A stretch of DNA of 64,000 bases from Sphingorhabdus sp. EL138. Lineage in GTDB: Bacteria; Pseudomonadota; Alphaproteobacteria; Sphingomonadales; Sphingomonadaceae. The position numbers and the translations under genes are program-made. The notes beneath the pieces were generated by a model. It had not been told where the DNA came from. It made no database searches and worked only from the letters and a program-made list of their open reading frames with translations. Positions 37,772 through 47,678 of this stretch are shown piece by piece; within the stretch, counting starts at the first letter, position 1, and the number at the start of each line of letters is the position of its first letter. The DNA lies in the NCBI RefSeq assembly GCF_945890115.1, contig NZ_CAMDCK010000013.1, positions 1-64,000 of the forward strand, written 5' to 3'.

Positions 37772-37882
37772 GTCATGTTGAACTTGTTTCAGCATCTATC
37801 CCGCAAAGCCGACAACCGCCTTTTGCTTATAAACGGACCTTGGAACGCCCGTCACCACAGGTGAACCAAGTTCAGGGTGAGC
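37772..37882. repeat. Inverted pair of the CCTGAAC-type dispersed repeat
   Basis: A copy at 37772-37796 and an inverted one at 37861-37882 flank the space between two cluster genes. The right copy supplies AGGGTGA, which doubles as the Shine-Dalgarno of the FAD oxidase (ATG 37884). The same element family is found at 5070-5194 and 42391-42462. Confidence 0.7.
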
Positions 37883-37883
37883 A

Positions 37884-39164
37884 ATGAAAATGATCGGGGC
37901 AAGTGACCTCAACCAAAGCTATTACGCCGCAACGGCACAAGCTTGGGAAACGCAAGCTTCGTTGGCTTCTGCAGAAGACTGCGACATAGTCGTTATTGGC
38001 GGAGGATTTACGGGTCTTTCCGCCGCGCTGGCCTGCGCGGAAAAAGGCCTTTCGGTTATATTGCTTGAGGCCAACAGCATCGGCTTTGGCGCTTCGGGAC
38101 GCAATGGTGGGCAACTCATTCCCGGCCTGCGCTGGTCGATGCGGGAAATTGACGCTGCGTTTGGGCGCGCACGCGCACAGGCTATATTTGATTTGGCGTA
38201 TGGTGCGGTCGACCGGGTCAAGAACCGTATCGCCGAGCACCATATTTCGTGTGATGCAAAATCGGGGCATTTGGAAGCGGCCTATAAGCCAGCGCATTTT
38301 GATGCCATGCAGCGCGATGCCGCATTTTTGGCACAGCATTTTGGTTGGGAGGCACAAATCGTCCCGCCGCAGGATGTCGGGCGCCATATCAGCGGTGGAG
38401 GCTATCACGGCGGTATTTACGACCCCCAAGGCGGGCATTTTCATCCGTTGAATTACGCGCTTGGACTGGCCAAGGCGGCGCAAAAGGCTGGCGTGCGGAT
38501 ATATGAAAATAGCGCGGCCCAAACACTGGCCGATACAGGAACACATGTCGAAATACGGGCAGGGGCAGGAACTGTGACCGCCAAGCATGTCATCATGGCG
38601 GCTGACACTTGGACGGGCGGTATCGCGGCCCAACTGAGCAGCTACACCGTCCCAATCATGAATTATAACATTGCGACTGCGCCGCTATCGCATGCTGACC
38701 AATTGTTGCCAAGCGATGCAGCGGTTGCCGACAGCAGGTTTGTGCTGAACTATTTCCGCTTGAGCGCGGATAGACGCCTGATTTTTGGCGGTGGCGAGAA
38801 ATATGTGCAGCAACCGCCCAGAGACATTGCGGCCTTCGTCCGCAAACATATGGTCGAGGTGTTCCCATCGCTTGCCCACACGCCAATTGATTATGCGTGG
38901 GGCGGTGCGGTAGGGGTCACTATAAACCGGCTGCCGCACATGGGACGCGCAGGAAATGTGTTTTTCGCCCACGGCTTTTCTGGCCATGGCGCGCTGGTGA
39001 CGACGCTGGCGGGGGAATTGATGGCAGAGGCGGTGATTGGCACACTGTCCCGCTTTGATGTGTTCGCGAACTTACCGCACAACCGCTTTCCCGGTGGAAA
39101 ATGGCTCGCGCGGCCCTTGGCGACGCTTGGGTTACTTTATTATGCGATGCGGGACCGACTATGA
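37884..39164 (+). CDS. FAD-dependent oxidoreductase, PuuB-like
   Basis: 426-residue DAO-type flavoenzyme resembling gamma-glutamylputrescine oxidase. FAD motif DIVVIGGGFTGLSAALACAE (residues about 33-52), then SIGFGASGRNGGQLIPGL, and a C-terminal GNVFFAHGFSGHGALVTTLAG that binds the flavin. The predicted reaction is oxidative deamination of a gamma-glutamylated amine. Its end overlaps the following aminotransferase start (ATGA). It sits between two GS-like ligases. Confidence 0.87.
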   Translation: MKMIGASDLNQSYYAATAQAWETQASLASAEDCDIVVIGGGFTGLSAALACAEKGLSVILLEANSIGFGASGRNGGQLIPGLRWSMREIDAAFGRARAQAIFDLAYGAVDRVKNRIAEHHISCDAKSGHLEAAYKPAHFDAMQRDAAFLAQHFGWEAQIVPPQDVGRHISGGGYHGGIYDPQGGHFHPLNYALGLAKAAQKAGVRIYENSAAQTLADTGTHVEIRAGAGTVTAKHVIMAADTWTGGIAAQLSSYTVPIMNYNIATAPLSHADQLLPSDAAVADSRFVLNYFRLSADRRLIFGGGEKYVQQPPRDIAAFVRKHMVEVFPSLAHTPIDYAWGGAVGVTINRLPHMGRAGNVFFAHGFSGHGALVTTLAGELMAEAVIGTLSRFDVFANLPHNRFPGGKWLARPLATLGLLYYAMRDRL

Positions 39165-40528
39165 TTGACCGCCAAGCGATAAACGACATGCGCGAACGCG
39201 AAATCGCGCGCTTCATTGCGGCTAACCCGAAATCGAAAGCGCACGCCCAAAGCGCGCAGGGCTGGTTCCAAGGTGTGCCGTTCCATTGGATGCTCGATTG
39301 GTCCACCCCATTTCCGATCGTCGCTCAGGCGGCGTCTGGCGCGACGCTGACGAGTATTGACGGGCAGATCTTCGATGATTTCTGCCTTGGAGATACTGCA
39401 AGCATGTTTGGCCACGCACCAGCGCCGCTGGCAAAAGCCATAGCCGAACAAGCGGAGCAGGGATTAAGCTATATGCTGCCCACGGCAAAGGGCGCAGAAC
39501 TGGGCTGTATGCTTGCCGACATGTTCGGCCTGCCGCAATGGCAAGTCACGACCACAGCCAGCGAAGCCAACCGCGCCGTCATTCGTTGGTGCCGCGGCAT
39601 AACAAGACGTGACAAGATTTTGATCTTCAACGGTTGCTATCATGGCGCGGTCGATGATGTTTTCGTCGACTTGCGTGATGGCCGCGCCGTCAACCGACCA
39701 AGCTTGATCGGGCAAGTGCAGGACTTGTTGCCAACCACCGTGGTCGTTGAATTTAACGATGTGGATGCGCTTGCCGCTGCTTTACGCGGCGGCGATATCG
39801 CTTGCGTCTTGGCAGAACCGTTGATGACCAACATCGGCATGGTGCGCGATGCGCCGGGGTTTCTTAAGGAACTACGCCAGCTTTGTGATGAAACTGGCAC
39901 GATTTTGGTGCTCGATGAAACGCACACCATCTCGTCCGGCTATGGCGGACATAGCAACACGCACGGCCCAAAGCCCGACATATTGGTCGTGGGCAAATCC
40001 ATCGGCGGCGGCGTGCCATGCGCGGTTTACGGCTTCACGGCGGAGATTGCCGAACGGATGGCGGCGCTGAATGCATCGCGTCCAGCGGGGCATAGCGGCA
40101 TAGGCACGACCCTGTCCGCCAATGCGCTCGCCATAACCGCCATGCACGCGATGCTGGGGCAAGTGATTACGCACGACGCTTATGCCCATATGCTGTCCAT
40201 GACTGACCGGCTGGTGGCGCAATTGAACGTGGTGATTGCGGCTAAGGGGGTGCAATGGCATGTCAGCCATGTCGGTGCGCGCGTTGAATTGGTCTGTTGC
40301 GCAAAGCCGCCCCGCAATGGCAGCGAAGCACGCGCAGCGATGGACCATGCACTGGAAGCAACCATCCACCTCTATCTTGCCAATCGCGGCATATTGCTCG
40401 CGCCATTCCACAATATGATGCTGGTCAGTCCGGTAACGCAAGCCGCACAGGTTGACCGCCTCGCCGCAGAGTTGAACAATGCGCTGACTGAGCTATTAGT
40501 ATTTGAAAATTCGGGCGGACGGAAGTGA
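39161..40528 (+). CDS. Class III (aspartate-type) aminotransferase
   Basis: 455-residue PLP-dependent aminotransferase of the ornithine/GABA class. Features: TLTSIDGQIFDDFCLGD, phosphate loop TTTASEANRAVIRWCRGITR, YHGAVDDVF, LDETHTISSGYGG with the PLP-binding Asp, and PLP lysine in VVGKSIGGGVP. The start ATG 39161 overlaps the previous stop by 4 bp. It probably acts on the aldehyde or amine intermediate of the cluster; the exact donor is unknown. In this organism it may replace the PuuE role. Confidence 0.85.
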   Translation: MIDRQAINDMREREIARFIAANPKSKAHAQSAQGWFQGVPFHWMLDWSTPFPIVAQAASGATLTSIDGQIFDDFCLGDTASMFGHAPAPLAKAIAEQAEQGLSYMLPTAKGAELGCMLADMFGLPQWQVTTTASEANRAVIRWCRGITRRDKILIFNGCYHGAVDDVFVDLRDGRAVNRPSLIGQVQDLLPTTVVVEFNDVDALAAALRGGDIACVLAEPLMTNIGMVRDAPGFLKELRQLCDETGTILVLDETHTISSGYGGHSNTHGPKPDILVVGKSIGGGVPCAVYGFTAEIAERMAALNASRPAGHSGIGTTLSANALAITAMHAMLGQVITHDAYAHMLSMTDRLVAQLNVVIAAKGVQWHVSHVGARVELVCCAKPPRNGSEARAAMDHALEATIHLYLANRGILLAPFHNMMLVSPVTQAAQVDRLAAELNNALTELLVFENSGGRK

Positions 40529-40532
40529 CATC

Positions 40533-41936
40533 ATGACAATCAAACGCGCAATATCATCAGCGACCATCGCGCCGCGTAGCGAGGCAGAGGCGTTTTTTGC
40601 GGCGCATCCCGACATCGATTCTATCGAGATGATCTACACCGACTTTGGCGGCGTGCCCCGCGGCAAGCGCCTGCGCCAGCATGAGGTGTTGTCCGTCTAT
40701 GAAATCGGGCGCTTTTTCCCCGGCTCCATCGCTGTGGTCGATATCACTGGGCAGGACACCGTCGAAACGGGGCTGGTCTGGGAAGATGGCGACGCCGACC
40801 GTTCGATGAAGCCAATTCCGGGTACATTGGTCCGCACCCCTTGGGCCGGCGACAATGCTGCACAATTCATGGTCGATTTTTATGAACTGGATGGCCAGCC
40901 GCATGATCTTGACCCGCGCCATGTTCTTGGTCTTGTCGTGGACCGTTTTGCCGAAATGGGCCTGACGCCCGCTTTGGCGGTGGAACTGGAGTTTTACTTG
41001 CTGGATCCAAAGCGCGCACGCGATGGGTCTATCCGTCCCGCGCGGCCAGAATATAGTAATGAAGCCCCGCAGATGGTCGAAGTTTATGGCCTGCGCGAGC
41101 TTGACGATTTCCGTCCCTTTTTCGACGAATTGTACGAAACCTGCGATATTCAGGGGCTTCCGTTGGAATCGGCGATATCCGAATTTGCGCCGGGCCAGTG
41201 CGAGTTGACCCTGCGCTATAAGCCCGACGTGCTGCGTGCGTGCGATGACGCGATCATGTACAAGCGCGTCGTGAAAGCGGTGGCGCAGGCGCACGGGCTT
41301 GAGGCGACGTTCATGGCAAAGCCATTTGCCGAACAGGCAGGCTCTGGCATGCATATTCACGTGTCGATGAACGACAAAGAAGGCAATAACCTCTTCGCCG
41401 CCGATGATCCCGAAGGTACGCTTATGTTGCGCCATGCCATTGGCGGGATGATCGCCAGCGTTGGCGATTGTTTCGCGCTGTTTGCGCCGCATGCCAATAG
41501 CTACCGCCGGTTTAAGGCGAACAGCTACGCGCCGGTTGCCCCCACTTGGGGCGTCAATAATCGCACCGTATCCTTCCGTATTCCGGCCGGTCCGTCCTCA
41601 AGCCGCCATGTCGAACATCGCGCCTGCGGTGCTGACGCCAACCCCTATCTTGCGGTGGCGGGTGTATTGTCGGGTATCCATCATGGTATCACGCACCAGA
41701 TTGACCCCGGCCCTGCGGTTGTGGGCAATGGTTATGACCGTGATGGATCAGGTGATGACAAGCCGCCAAGCAACTGGTTTGCCGCAGTCGACCGCTTCCA
41801 CGGCTCCGCATTGTTGCGGGACTATCTGGGCGACCGCTTTGTCGACATGTTCACGATTGTAAAGCGCGTGGAGCAGGACCGCTATTTCGGACAAGTGCCC
41901 AGCATTGATTATGATTGGTATCTGCGTAACGCTTAG
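40533..41936 (+). CDS. Glutamine-synthetase-family ligase, PuuA-like (copy 2)
   Basis: 467-residue type I GS-fold enzyme. Motifs: YTDFGGVPRGKRLRQHEV, AVELEFYLLDP, ESAISEFAPGQCELTL, GSGMHIHVSMND and SSRHVEHRACGADANPYLA. It shares the family with the gene at 36393 but is clearly diverged, so the two probably accept different amines. A Shine-Dalgarno GGAAG lies 7 bp before ATG 40533. It is the last gene of the cluster. Confidence 0.85.
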   Translation: MTIKRAISSATIAPRSEAEAFFAAHPDIDSIEMIYTDFGGVPRGKRLRQHEVLSVYEIGRFFPGSIAVVDITGQDTVETGLVWEDGDADRSMKPIPGTLVRTPWAGDNAAQFMVDFYELDGQPHDLDPRHVLGLVVDRFAEMGLTPALAVELEFYLLDPKRARDGSIRPARPEYSNEAPQMVEVYGLRELDDFRPFFDELYETCDIQGLPLESAISEFAPGQCELTLRYKPDVLRACDDAIMYKRVVKAVAQAHGLEATFMAKPFAEQAGSGMHIHVSMNDKEGNNLFAADDPEGTLMLRHAIGGMIASVGDCFALFAPHANSYRRFKANSYAPVAPTWGVNNRTVSFRIPAGPSSSRHVEHRACGADANPYLAVAGVLSGIHHGITHQIDPGPAVVGNGYDRDGSGDDKPPSNWFAAVDRFHGSALLRDYLGDRFVDMFTIVKRVEQDRYFGQVPSIDYDWYLRNA

Positions 41937-41951
41937 GATCAGGGCCAATTA
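41933..41951 (+). repeat. Copy of the TTAGGRTCAGG dispersed repeat
   Basis: TTAGGATCAGGGCCAATTA overlaps the stop codon of the second GS-like gene. A close match (GCTTAGGGTCAGGACCACTT) follows chpT at 57191. Partial copies are at 30214-30227 and about 49787. Confidence 0.5.
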
Positions 41952-42078
41952 AATCCAATTTGGTGCCGCGAAGGTGCATTTAACTATTGCTGCCCCTAAG
42001 CTTTTCCGTTGAAGCAATGCGGGCGCAATGCTAGCGGCACGAAGGGAGCGCTTGTCGATCCCGACCACAAGGAACACC

Positions 42079-42366
42079 ATGTCTGTAGATAAAGATACCG
42101 TGAACAAAATCGCGCGGCTTTCGCGTATCGCGATTAGCGATGCTGAGGCTGACAAAATGGTCGGCGAGCTCAATGGCATTTTGGCCTGGGTGGAGCAATT
42201 GGGAGAGGTCGATGTCACCGGCGTCGAGCCGATGACGGCGGTCATTCCCAATAAGCTGCGCCTGCGCGATGATGTGGTGACCGATGGCGACGTGCGCGAC
42301 AAGGTGCTCGCTAACGCACCAGCCAAGGAAGGCAGCTTCTTTGGCGTGCCGAAGGTGATTGAGTGA
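42079..42366 (+). CDS. gatC: Aspartyl/glutamyl-tRNA amidotransferase subunit C
   Basis: 95-residue GatC, the stabilising belt subunit of the GatCAB transamidosome: [19 protein letters not shown] near the N-terminus, then [17 protein letters not shown] and a C-terminal FFGVPKVIE, all family typical. The start ATG at 42079 (MSVDKDTVN) is preferred over 42028. It begins a gatC-gatA-gatB operon. Confidence 0.95.
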   Translation: MSVDKDTVNKIARLSRIAISDAEADKMVGELNGILAWVEQLGEVDVTGVEPMTAVIPNKLRLRDDVVTDGDVRDKVLANAPAKEGSFFGVPKVIE

Positions 42367-42390
42367 TGGGTGCGTTAATTCTTTCTACTG

Positions 42391-42462
42391 TCGTCACCCT
42401 GAACTCGTTTCAGGATAACGCCCAACCGTCGCATGTTATCCTGAAACAAGTTCAGGATAACG
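42391..42462. repeat. Inverted pair of dispersed repeats between gatC and gatA
   Basis: Two copies in opposite orientation at 42391-42420 and 42435-42462, each carrying CCTGAA(C/A)-type arms plus GATAACG tails, lie in the 106-bp gatC-gatA spacer. The pair can fold into a long hairpin in the operon mRNA; GAGG just after it is the gatA ribosome binding site. Confidence 0.75.
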
Positions 42463-42472
42463 AGGATTTTGT

Positions 42473-43957
42473 ATGACCGAACTTACCAAATTAGGCGTGG
42501 CCGCTATCCGTGAAGGGGTATCCTCCGGCGCATTTACGGCTGTTGAAGTCGCTACGGCTTTCAATGCAAATGTCGCTAACGCAAAGGCGCTCAACGCCTT
42601 CATCGTCGAAACACCGGAAAAGGCCATAGATGCGGCGCAGGCCGTCGATGGCGACCGCGCCGCTGGCAAGCCGCTTGGCAAAATGGCGGGCGTGCCGATT
42701 GGCATGAAGGATTTGTTCTGTACCCAAGGCGTGCAGACAACCGCGGCAAGCCATATTTTGGAAGGCTTTGTGCCGACCTATGAATCGACCGTCTCTGCGA
42801 ATCTTTGGAAGGCTGGGGCAGGGATGCTCGGCAAGCTGAATATGGACCAATTCGCCATGGGATCATCGAACGAGACCAGCTACTTCGGCAATGTCATTTC
42901 GCCTTGGCGGCGCAATGACGGCAGCAATGCTGCATTAGCGCCCGGTGGCTCGTCTGGCGGATCGTCCTCGGCAATCGCCGCGCGGCTTTGCCCCGCAGCG
43001 ACCGGAACCGACACCGGCGGCTCAATTCGTCAGCCTGCGGCGTTCGTCGGCATTAGCGGCATTAAGCCGACTTATGGCCGTTGTTCGCGCTGGGGCGTTG
43101 TCGCTTTTGCCAGTTCGCTTGACCAAGCTGGGCCGATGGCGCGCGACGTGCGCGATTGCGCGATCATGTTGGAGGCGATGGCGGGCTTTGACCCTAAGGA
43201 TTCGACCTCGCTCGACTTGCCCGTGCCCGCATGGGAAGCTAGCCTGAACAGCGACCTGAAGGGCAAGCGTATCGGTATTCCACGCGAATATCGCCTCGAC
43301 GGTATTGACGAAGATATCGCCAAAATGTGGGACAATGGCATCGCCTGGTTGAAGGATGCAGGCGCGGAAATCGTGGACATCAGCCTGCCGCACACCAAAT
43401 ATGCGCTGCCCGCTTATTATATCATCGCGCCAGCCGAAGCGTCATCGAACCTTGCGCGTTATGACGGCGTGCGCTTCGGTCTGCGCGACTTGCCGGAGGG
43501 GGCTGGCCTGCAAGACATGTATGCCGCGACCCGCGCCGCTGGCTTTGGCGAAGAAGTCCGCCGCCGGATCATGATAGGCACATATGTGTTGAGCGCTGGC
43601 TTCTACGACGCTTATTACACCCAAGCGCAAAAGGTCCGCGCCTTAATCGCGCGTGATTTTGACAATGCATGGGCAAGCTGCGACCTCATCCTCGCGCCAA
43701 CCGCACCAAGCGCAGCGTTTGGATTAGGCGAGAAGAACGCCGATCCCTTGTCGATGTATTTGAACGATGTGTTTGCTGTGCCAGCCTCACTGGCTGGTCT
43801 GCCTGCCATGTCGGTTCCCGGCGGTCTGAGCAAAGAAGGCTTGCCCTTGGGGCTTCAGATTATTGGCAAAGCGCTTGATGAGCAGGCGGTGCTGAACGCT
43901 GGCCTAGCGATTGAGCAGCGTTCAGGGTTTACGGCGGAAGCCAAGAAGTGGTGGTGA
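42473..43957 (+). CDS. gatA: Aspartyl/glutamyl-tRNA amidotransferase subunit A
   Basis: 494-residue amidase-signature enzyme that hydrolyses glutamine to feed ammonia to GatB. The catalytic triad is visible: the lysine in [14 protein letters not shown], the cis-serine in [13 protein letters not shown] and the nucleophilic serine in [13 protein letters not shown]. Full length and ATG 42473 with RBS GAGG. Confidence 0.96.
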   Translation: MTELTKLGVAAIREGVSSGAFTAVEVATAFNANVANAKALNAFIVETPEKAIDAAQAVDGDRAAGKPLGKMAGVPIGMKDLFCTQGVQTTAASHILEGFVPTYESTVSANLWKAGAGMLGKLNMDQFAMGSSNETSYFGNVISPWRRNDGSNAALAPGGSSGGSSSAIAARLCPAATGTDTGGSIRQPAAFVGISGIKPTYGRCSRWGVVAFASSLDQAGPMARDVRDCAIMLEAMAGFDPKDSTSLDLPVPAWEASLNSDLKGKRIGIPREYRLDGIDEDIAKMWDNGIAWLKDAGAEIVDISLPHTKYALPAYYIIAPAEASSNLARYDGVRFGLRDLPEGAGLQDMYAATRAAGFGEEVRRRIMIGTYVLSAGFYDAYYTQAQKVRALIARDFDNAWASCDLILAPTAPSAAFGLGEKNADPLSMYLNDVFAVPASLAGLPAMSVPGGLSKEGLPLGLQIIGKALDEQAVLNAGLAIEQRSGFTAEAKKWW

Positions 43958-43960
43958 AAA

Positions 43961-44179
43961 ATGTCGCAATGGCGGATGGAAAAACGATCCTCTAGATATG
44001 TTTGGGCTACGGGTGCATGGGCATGGAAGGAATGGGCCAAGTACTTTTGGACCGGCAATATGCTTCGTTCGACAGTTGATTATTACGACCTCTGGTTAAA
44101 TCGTGACCGGTACATAGAGAAACACTTTACGTTGGAAGAAATCCAGCAACGCACAGAGGCGTTTGAAGAAAATGACTGA
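43961..44179 (+). CDS. Small Trp-rich protein between gatA and gatB
   Basis: 72-residue protein of unknown family, very rich in Trp, Tyr and charged residues ([11 protein letters not shown] near residues 20-30), without a signal peptide or clear membrane span. It starts 3 bp after the gatA stop, and its TGA overlaps the gatB start region (ATGACTGA), so it fits tightly in the operon. It is not a known GatCAB subunit. It could be a real small protein or a translational-coupling leader. Confidence 0.55.
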   Translation: MSQWRMEKRSSRYVWATGAWAWKEWAKYFWTGNMLRSTVDYYDLWLNRDRYIEKHFTLEEIQQRTEAFEEND

Positions 44180-45644
44180 ATCCACATATCGCATTCAAGG
44201 CAACACCGGCGCATGGGAGGTCGTGATTGGCCTTGAAGTCCATGCGCAGATCACCAGCGAGTCCAAGCTGTTTTCGGGCTCGTCGACCGGCTTTGGCGCT
44301 GAACCCAATAGCCATGTCAGCTTGGTCGACGCCGCTATGCCGGGCATGTTGCCCGTGCCCAACCGCGAATGCCTGCGTCAGGCGGTCCGGACGGGCATGG
44401 CGATCAATGCGCAGATCAACCGCTGGTCACGCTTCGACCGTAAAAATTATTTCTACGCCGATTTGCCGCAGGGCTACCAAATTTCGCAGCTCTATCACCC
44501 CATCGTAGGCGAAGGCGAGATTGAGGTAACGCTCAACGAAAAAGACCCGGATAGCGCGGTCAAGAAAATCGGCATCGAGCGAATTCATGTCGAACAGGAC
44601 GCGGGCAAGTTGATGCATGACCAGCATCCAACCATGTCCTTTGTCGATCTCAACCGTTCCGGCGTGGCCTTGATGGAAATCGTCTCGCGCCCCGATATGC
44701 GCAGCCCGCAAGAGGCTGGCGCCTATGTCAAGAAATTACGCTCTATTCTGCGCTATGTCGGCTCTTGCGACGGTAATATGGAGCAAGGCTCCATGCGCGC
44801 CGACGTCAACGTGTCGGTGCGTAAGCCCGGCGGCGAATTGGGCACGCGTACCGAGACCAAGAACGTCAATTCGATCCGCTTCATGATGCAGGCGATTGAA
44901 TATGAGGCGCAGCGTCAGGTGGACCTGATCGAAAGCGGCGGCGCGGTGGTGCAGGAAACGCGCCTGTTTGACGCGGACAAACAAGAAACGCGCTCGATGC
45001 GGTCAAAAGAAGACGCGCATGACTATCGCTATTTCCCCGACCCCGATTTGTTGCCGGTGGAACTGGACGATGCGTTTCTGGAGGAATGTCGCGCGTCCTT
45101 GCCCGAGCTTCCCGATGCCAAGCGCGCGCGCTATGAGGCATTGGGCCTAACGGCATACAACGCCGCTGTCCTGACCGCAGAGGCCGAAACCGCATTTTGG
45201 TTTGAAGATTTGCTCGCTGAAGGCGTCGATGCCAAGCAAGGCTCCAACTGGTTGATGTCCGAATTGTTCGGCGCGCTGAACAAGATGGGCAAGACTTTGG
45301 ACGAAAGCCCGGTCAATCCCAAGCAAGCTGCCGAATTGCTCGGCCTCGTTGCCGATGGCACGATCAGCGGCAGCATCGCGAAACAAGTCTTCGAAATCAT
45401 GTTGGAGACAGGGCAGGCGGCATCGGCTATTGTCGAAGAAAAGGGCCTGAAGCAAACCAACGACACGGGCGCGATTGAGGCGGAGATCGCCAAGATCATG
45501 GCCGCGAACGAGGACAAGGTTGCGGAATATCGCTCCGGCAAGGACAAATTGTTTGGCTTCTTTGTGGGCCAAACGATGAAGGCGATGCAGGGCAAGGCCA
45601 ATCCGCAAATCATCAATGATTTGCTGAAAAAGGCTTTAGGGTAA
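44172..45644 (+). CDS. gatB: Aspartyl/glutamyl-tRNA amidotransferase subunit B
   Basis: 490-residue GatB that activates mischarged Glu-tRNA(Gln) or Asp-tRNA(Asn) with ATP. Motifs: [48 protein letters not shown] and LMHDQHP. The C-terminal YqeY-like tail domain is complete, ending [14 protein letters not shown]. The start at 44172 (MTESTYRIQ) overlaps the small gene by 8 bp; an in-frame ATG at 44163 is possible. Confidence 0.95.
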   Translation: MTESTYRIQGNTGAWEVVIGLEVHAQITSESKLFSGSSTGFGAEPNSHVSLVDAAMPGMLPVPNRECLRQAVRTGMAINAQINRWSRFDRKNYFYADLPQGYQISQLYHPIVGEGEIEVTLNEKDPDSAVKKIGIERIHVEQDAGKLMHDQHPTMSFVDLNRSGVALMEIVSRPDMRSPQEAGAYVKKLRSILRYVGSCDGNMEQGSMRADVNVSVRKPGGELGTRTETKNVNSIRFMMQAIEYEAQRQVDLIESGGAVVQETRLFDADKQETRSMRSKEDAHDYRYFPDPDLLPVELDDAFLEECRASLPELPDAKRARYEALGLTAYNAAVLTAEAETAFWFEDLLAEGVDAKQGSNWLMSELFGALNKMGKTLDESPVNPKQAAELLGLVADGTISGSIAKQVFEIMLETGQAASAIVEEKGLKQTNDTGAIEAEIAKIMAANEDKVAEYRSGKDKLFGFFVGQTMKAMQGKANPQIINDLLKKALG

Positions 45645-45748
45645 GCAGGCGGTGCGGGGCTGCGGTGCTTTCGCCGCTTCTCCCCTTGCCCCGCAGCGGC
45701 TTTCCCGTTAGAGGCTCCCGTCGTTTGTTAAACGACAGCTTTTCGTAA

Positions 45749-45833
45749 GCGGGCGTGGCGGAATTGGTAGACGCACCAGATTTAGGTTCTGGCATCGCAA
45801 GGTGTGGGGGTTCGAGTCCCTTCGCCCGCACCA
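45749..45833 (+). tRNA. tRNA-Leu (anticodon TAG)
   Basis: 85-nt class II tRNA: acceptor GCGGGCG/CGCCCGC, anticodon stem CCAGA/TCTGG with loop TTTAGGT (anticodon TAG, CUA codons), long variable arm, T-arm GTTCGAG and encoded CCA. Confidence 0.96.
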
Positions 45834-45927
45834 CGAAAAAGGGGACGTTCCCGGCTGTCGTTGAACCCGAAAGCCATTTAACAGTTTTTGGCAGGCCAGC
45901 GGGTCTGTCGTAGATAGAGAAGAAAAC

Positions 45928-47427
45928 ATGCAGACCGTCGAGACACAGAATGAAGGCCTGAAGCGCGCTTATCGCATGACGATTACCGCAAAGGATGTTG
46001 AATCCCGCATTGATGCCGAGGTGAAGAAAATTGCCCCTCAAGTGCGTATGCCCGGTTTCCGTGCCGGCAAGGTTCCTGCCAATCTGGTCAAGAAGATGCA
46101 TAAGGACTCGCTCCTTCAGGACGCGCTGAACAGCTCGATTCAAGAAGGCGTGCAAAAGGCGATTTCGGATAACAAATTGCGTCCAGCAACTCAGCCACAT
46201 GTGCATCTCGGCGAAGATTATGCGCCGGGCAAAGACGCAGTTGTCGATTTTCATCTCGAAATCCTGCCTATGATTGCAGCGCCTTCGATTGACGGTATCG
46301 CGCTTGACCGCCTGACTGTCGAAGTGAGCGACGCGCAAGTCGATGAATCGATCCTGAAGCTTGCCGAAGGCCAAAAAAGCTTTGAAGCAGCCGACAAGAA
46401 ATATGCCGCCAAAATGGGCGATAGCGTCGTGATTGATTTTGAAGGCAAGGTTGATGGCGTGCCTTTTGAAGGCGGCAAGGGCGAAGGCATGGCCGTAGAG
46501 CTTGGCTCTGGTCAGTTGATCCCCGGTTTCGAAGACCAATTGGTTGGCGTGAAAGCCAATGATGAAAAGGTTTTGAACGTAACCTTCCCAGACGATTACA
46601 ATGCCGAAAACCTGAAGGGTAAGGCGGCAACTTTTGACATCGTCGTCAACGAAGTGCGCAAGCCCGTTGCAGCCAAGGCGGATGACAATCTTGCTAAGAT
46701 GTTTGGCCTCGACGGCATCGACAAACTGCGTGAACTGATGAAGGTTCAGGTTGAGCAAGAGCATAATGGCCTGACGCGGACTTACATGAAGCGCCAGTTG
46801 CTGGATCAGCTTGCCGCCGGTCATGATTTCGAGGTGCCGCCGTCGATGGTCGAAGCCGAGTTTGAACAGATTTGGGCGCAATTGGAGCAGGAAGCTGCCC
46901 GCGAAGAAGATGCCGAAGCTGCGAAAAAGGAAATGGAAGCTGAGCGCGAAGAATATCGCGATATCGCCGTCCGCCGTGTTCGTTTGGGCTTGCTCCTCTC
47001 CGAAATCGGTCAAGCCAATGGCGTTGAAGTCAGTGCGCAGGAAATGAACATGCTCGTGCAGCAAGCTGCGCAGCAATATCGCCCTGAAGACCGTCAGCGT
47101 TTCGTCCAATATCTGCAGGAAAACCCAATGGCAGCCGCACAATTGCGGGCGCCGATGTTTGAAGACAAGGTTGTCGACTTCCTGTTCGACAAGGCGACCG
47201 TGACGGACAAGACCGTGACCAAGGACGTGCTGGAAGCAGCGATTGAAGCCGAACCAGATGCACAGCCTGCGGCCAAGAAAAAGGCACCTGCGAAAAAGGC
47301 GGCGGCAAAAGACGAGGCACCTGCCGAGGAAGCCAAGCCTGCTGCGAAGAAAGCTGCCCCTAAAAAGGACGCTGAAGCCGCGCCAGCCAAAAAGGCACCC
47401 GCCAAAAAGGCTGCGCCTAAGAAATAA
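45928..47427 (+). CDS. tig: Trigger factor
   Basis: 499-residue ribosome-associated chaperone and prolyl isomerase. N-terminal ribosome-binding domain with VRMPGFRAGKVPANLVKKMH (the GFRxGKxP signature), a central FKBP domain (GDSVVIDFEGKVDGVPFEGG, LIPGFEDQL) and a C-terminal helical substrate-binding domain. Odd point: after about residue 445 comes a Lys/Ala/Pro/Glu-rich tail of over 50 residues made of repeats like APAKKAAPKK, low complexity. It is upstream of clpP and clpX, the classic order. Confidence 0.95.
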   Translation: MQTVETQNEGLKRAYRMTITAKDVESRIDAEVKKIAPQVRMPGFRAGKVPANLVKKMHKDSLLQDALNSSIQEGVQKAISDNKLRPATQPHVHLGEDYAPGKDAVVDFHLEILPMIAAPSIDGIALDRLTVEVSDAQVDESILKLAEGQKSFEAADKKYAAKMGDSVVIDFEGKVDGVPFEGGKGEGMAVELGSGQLIPGFEDQLVGVKANDEKVLNVTFPDDYNAENLKGKAATFDIVVNEVRKPVAAKADDNLAKMFGLDGIDKLRELMKVQVEQEHNGLTRTYMKRQLLDQLAAGHDFEVPPSMVEAEFEQIWAQLEQEAAREEDAEAAKKEMEAEREEYRDIAVRRVRLGLLLSEIGQANGVEVSAQEMNMLVQQAAQQYRPEDRQRFVQYLQENPMAAAQLRAPMFEDKVVDFLFDKATVTDKTVTKDVLEAAIEAEPDAQPAAKKKAPAKKAAAKDEAPAEEAKPAAKKAAPKKDAEAAPAKKAPAKKAAPKK

Positions 47428-47449
47428 TCGCTGCGATATGCGATAAAGC

Positions 47450-47480
47450 AAAAGGGGGGATGCGATGCGTCCCCCTTTTT
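47450..47480 (+). terminator. Rho-independent terminator of tig
   Basis: AAAGGGGGGA pairs with TCCCCCTTTTT around a 9-nt loop; the right arm includes a T run. Located 22 bp after the tig stop. Confidence 0.88.
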
Positions 47481-47678
47481 GTATCGGCTAAGGCTAAGGC
47501 GCTTTGTTGTCCGCGAGAACAAATGGCGTGCGTTTGCGGGTGTTGGATATGTTTGCGAGGACAGCGTAAATATCGATTAAGGCACTAAAAATAGAAAAAA
47601 TAATCGAGTTTGTGAATGATGGAGCAGCAGCGCTCACCTAAACGCTCCAACTCATCCCCAAACTTAACCGTTTTCGTG

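Noticed and set aside
40557-41492. 311-codon minus-strand frame over the second GS-like gene
   Set aside because: Shadow of a clear enzyme with conserved motifs on the plus strand.
45613-47451. 612-codon open frame on the minus strand opposite tig and tRNA-Leu
   Set aside because: It covers a clear tRNA and the whole trigger factor in antisense; its His/Phe/Leu-rich composition is a mirror of the Lys/Glu codon use of tig.
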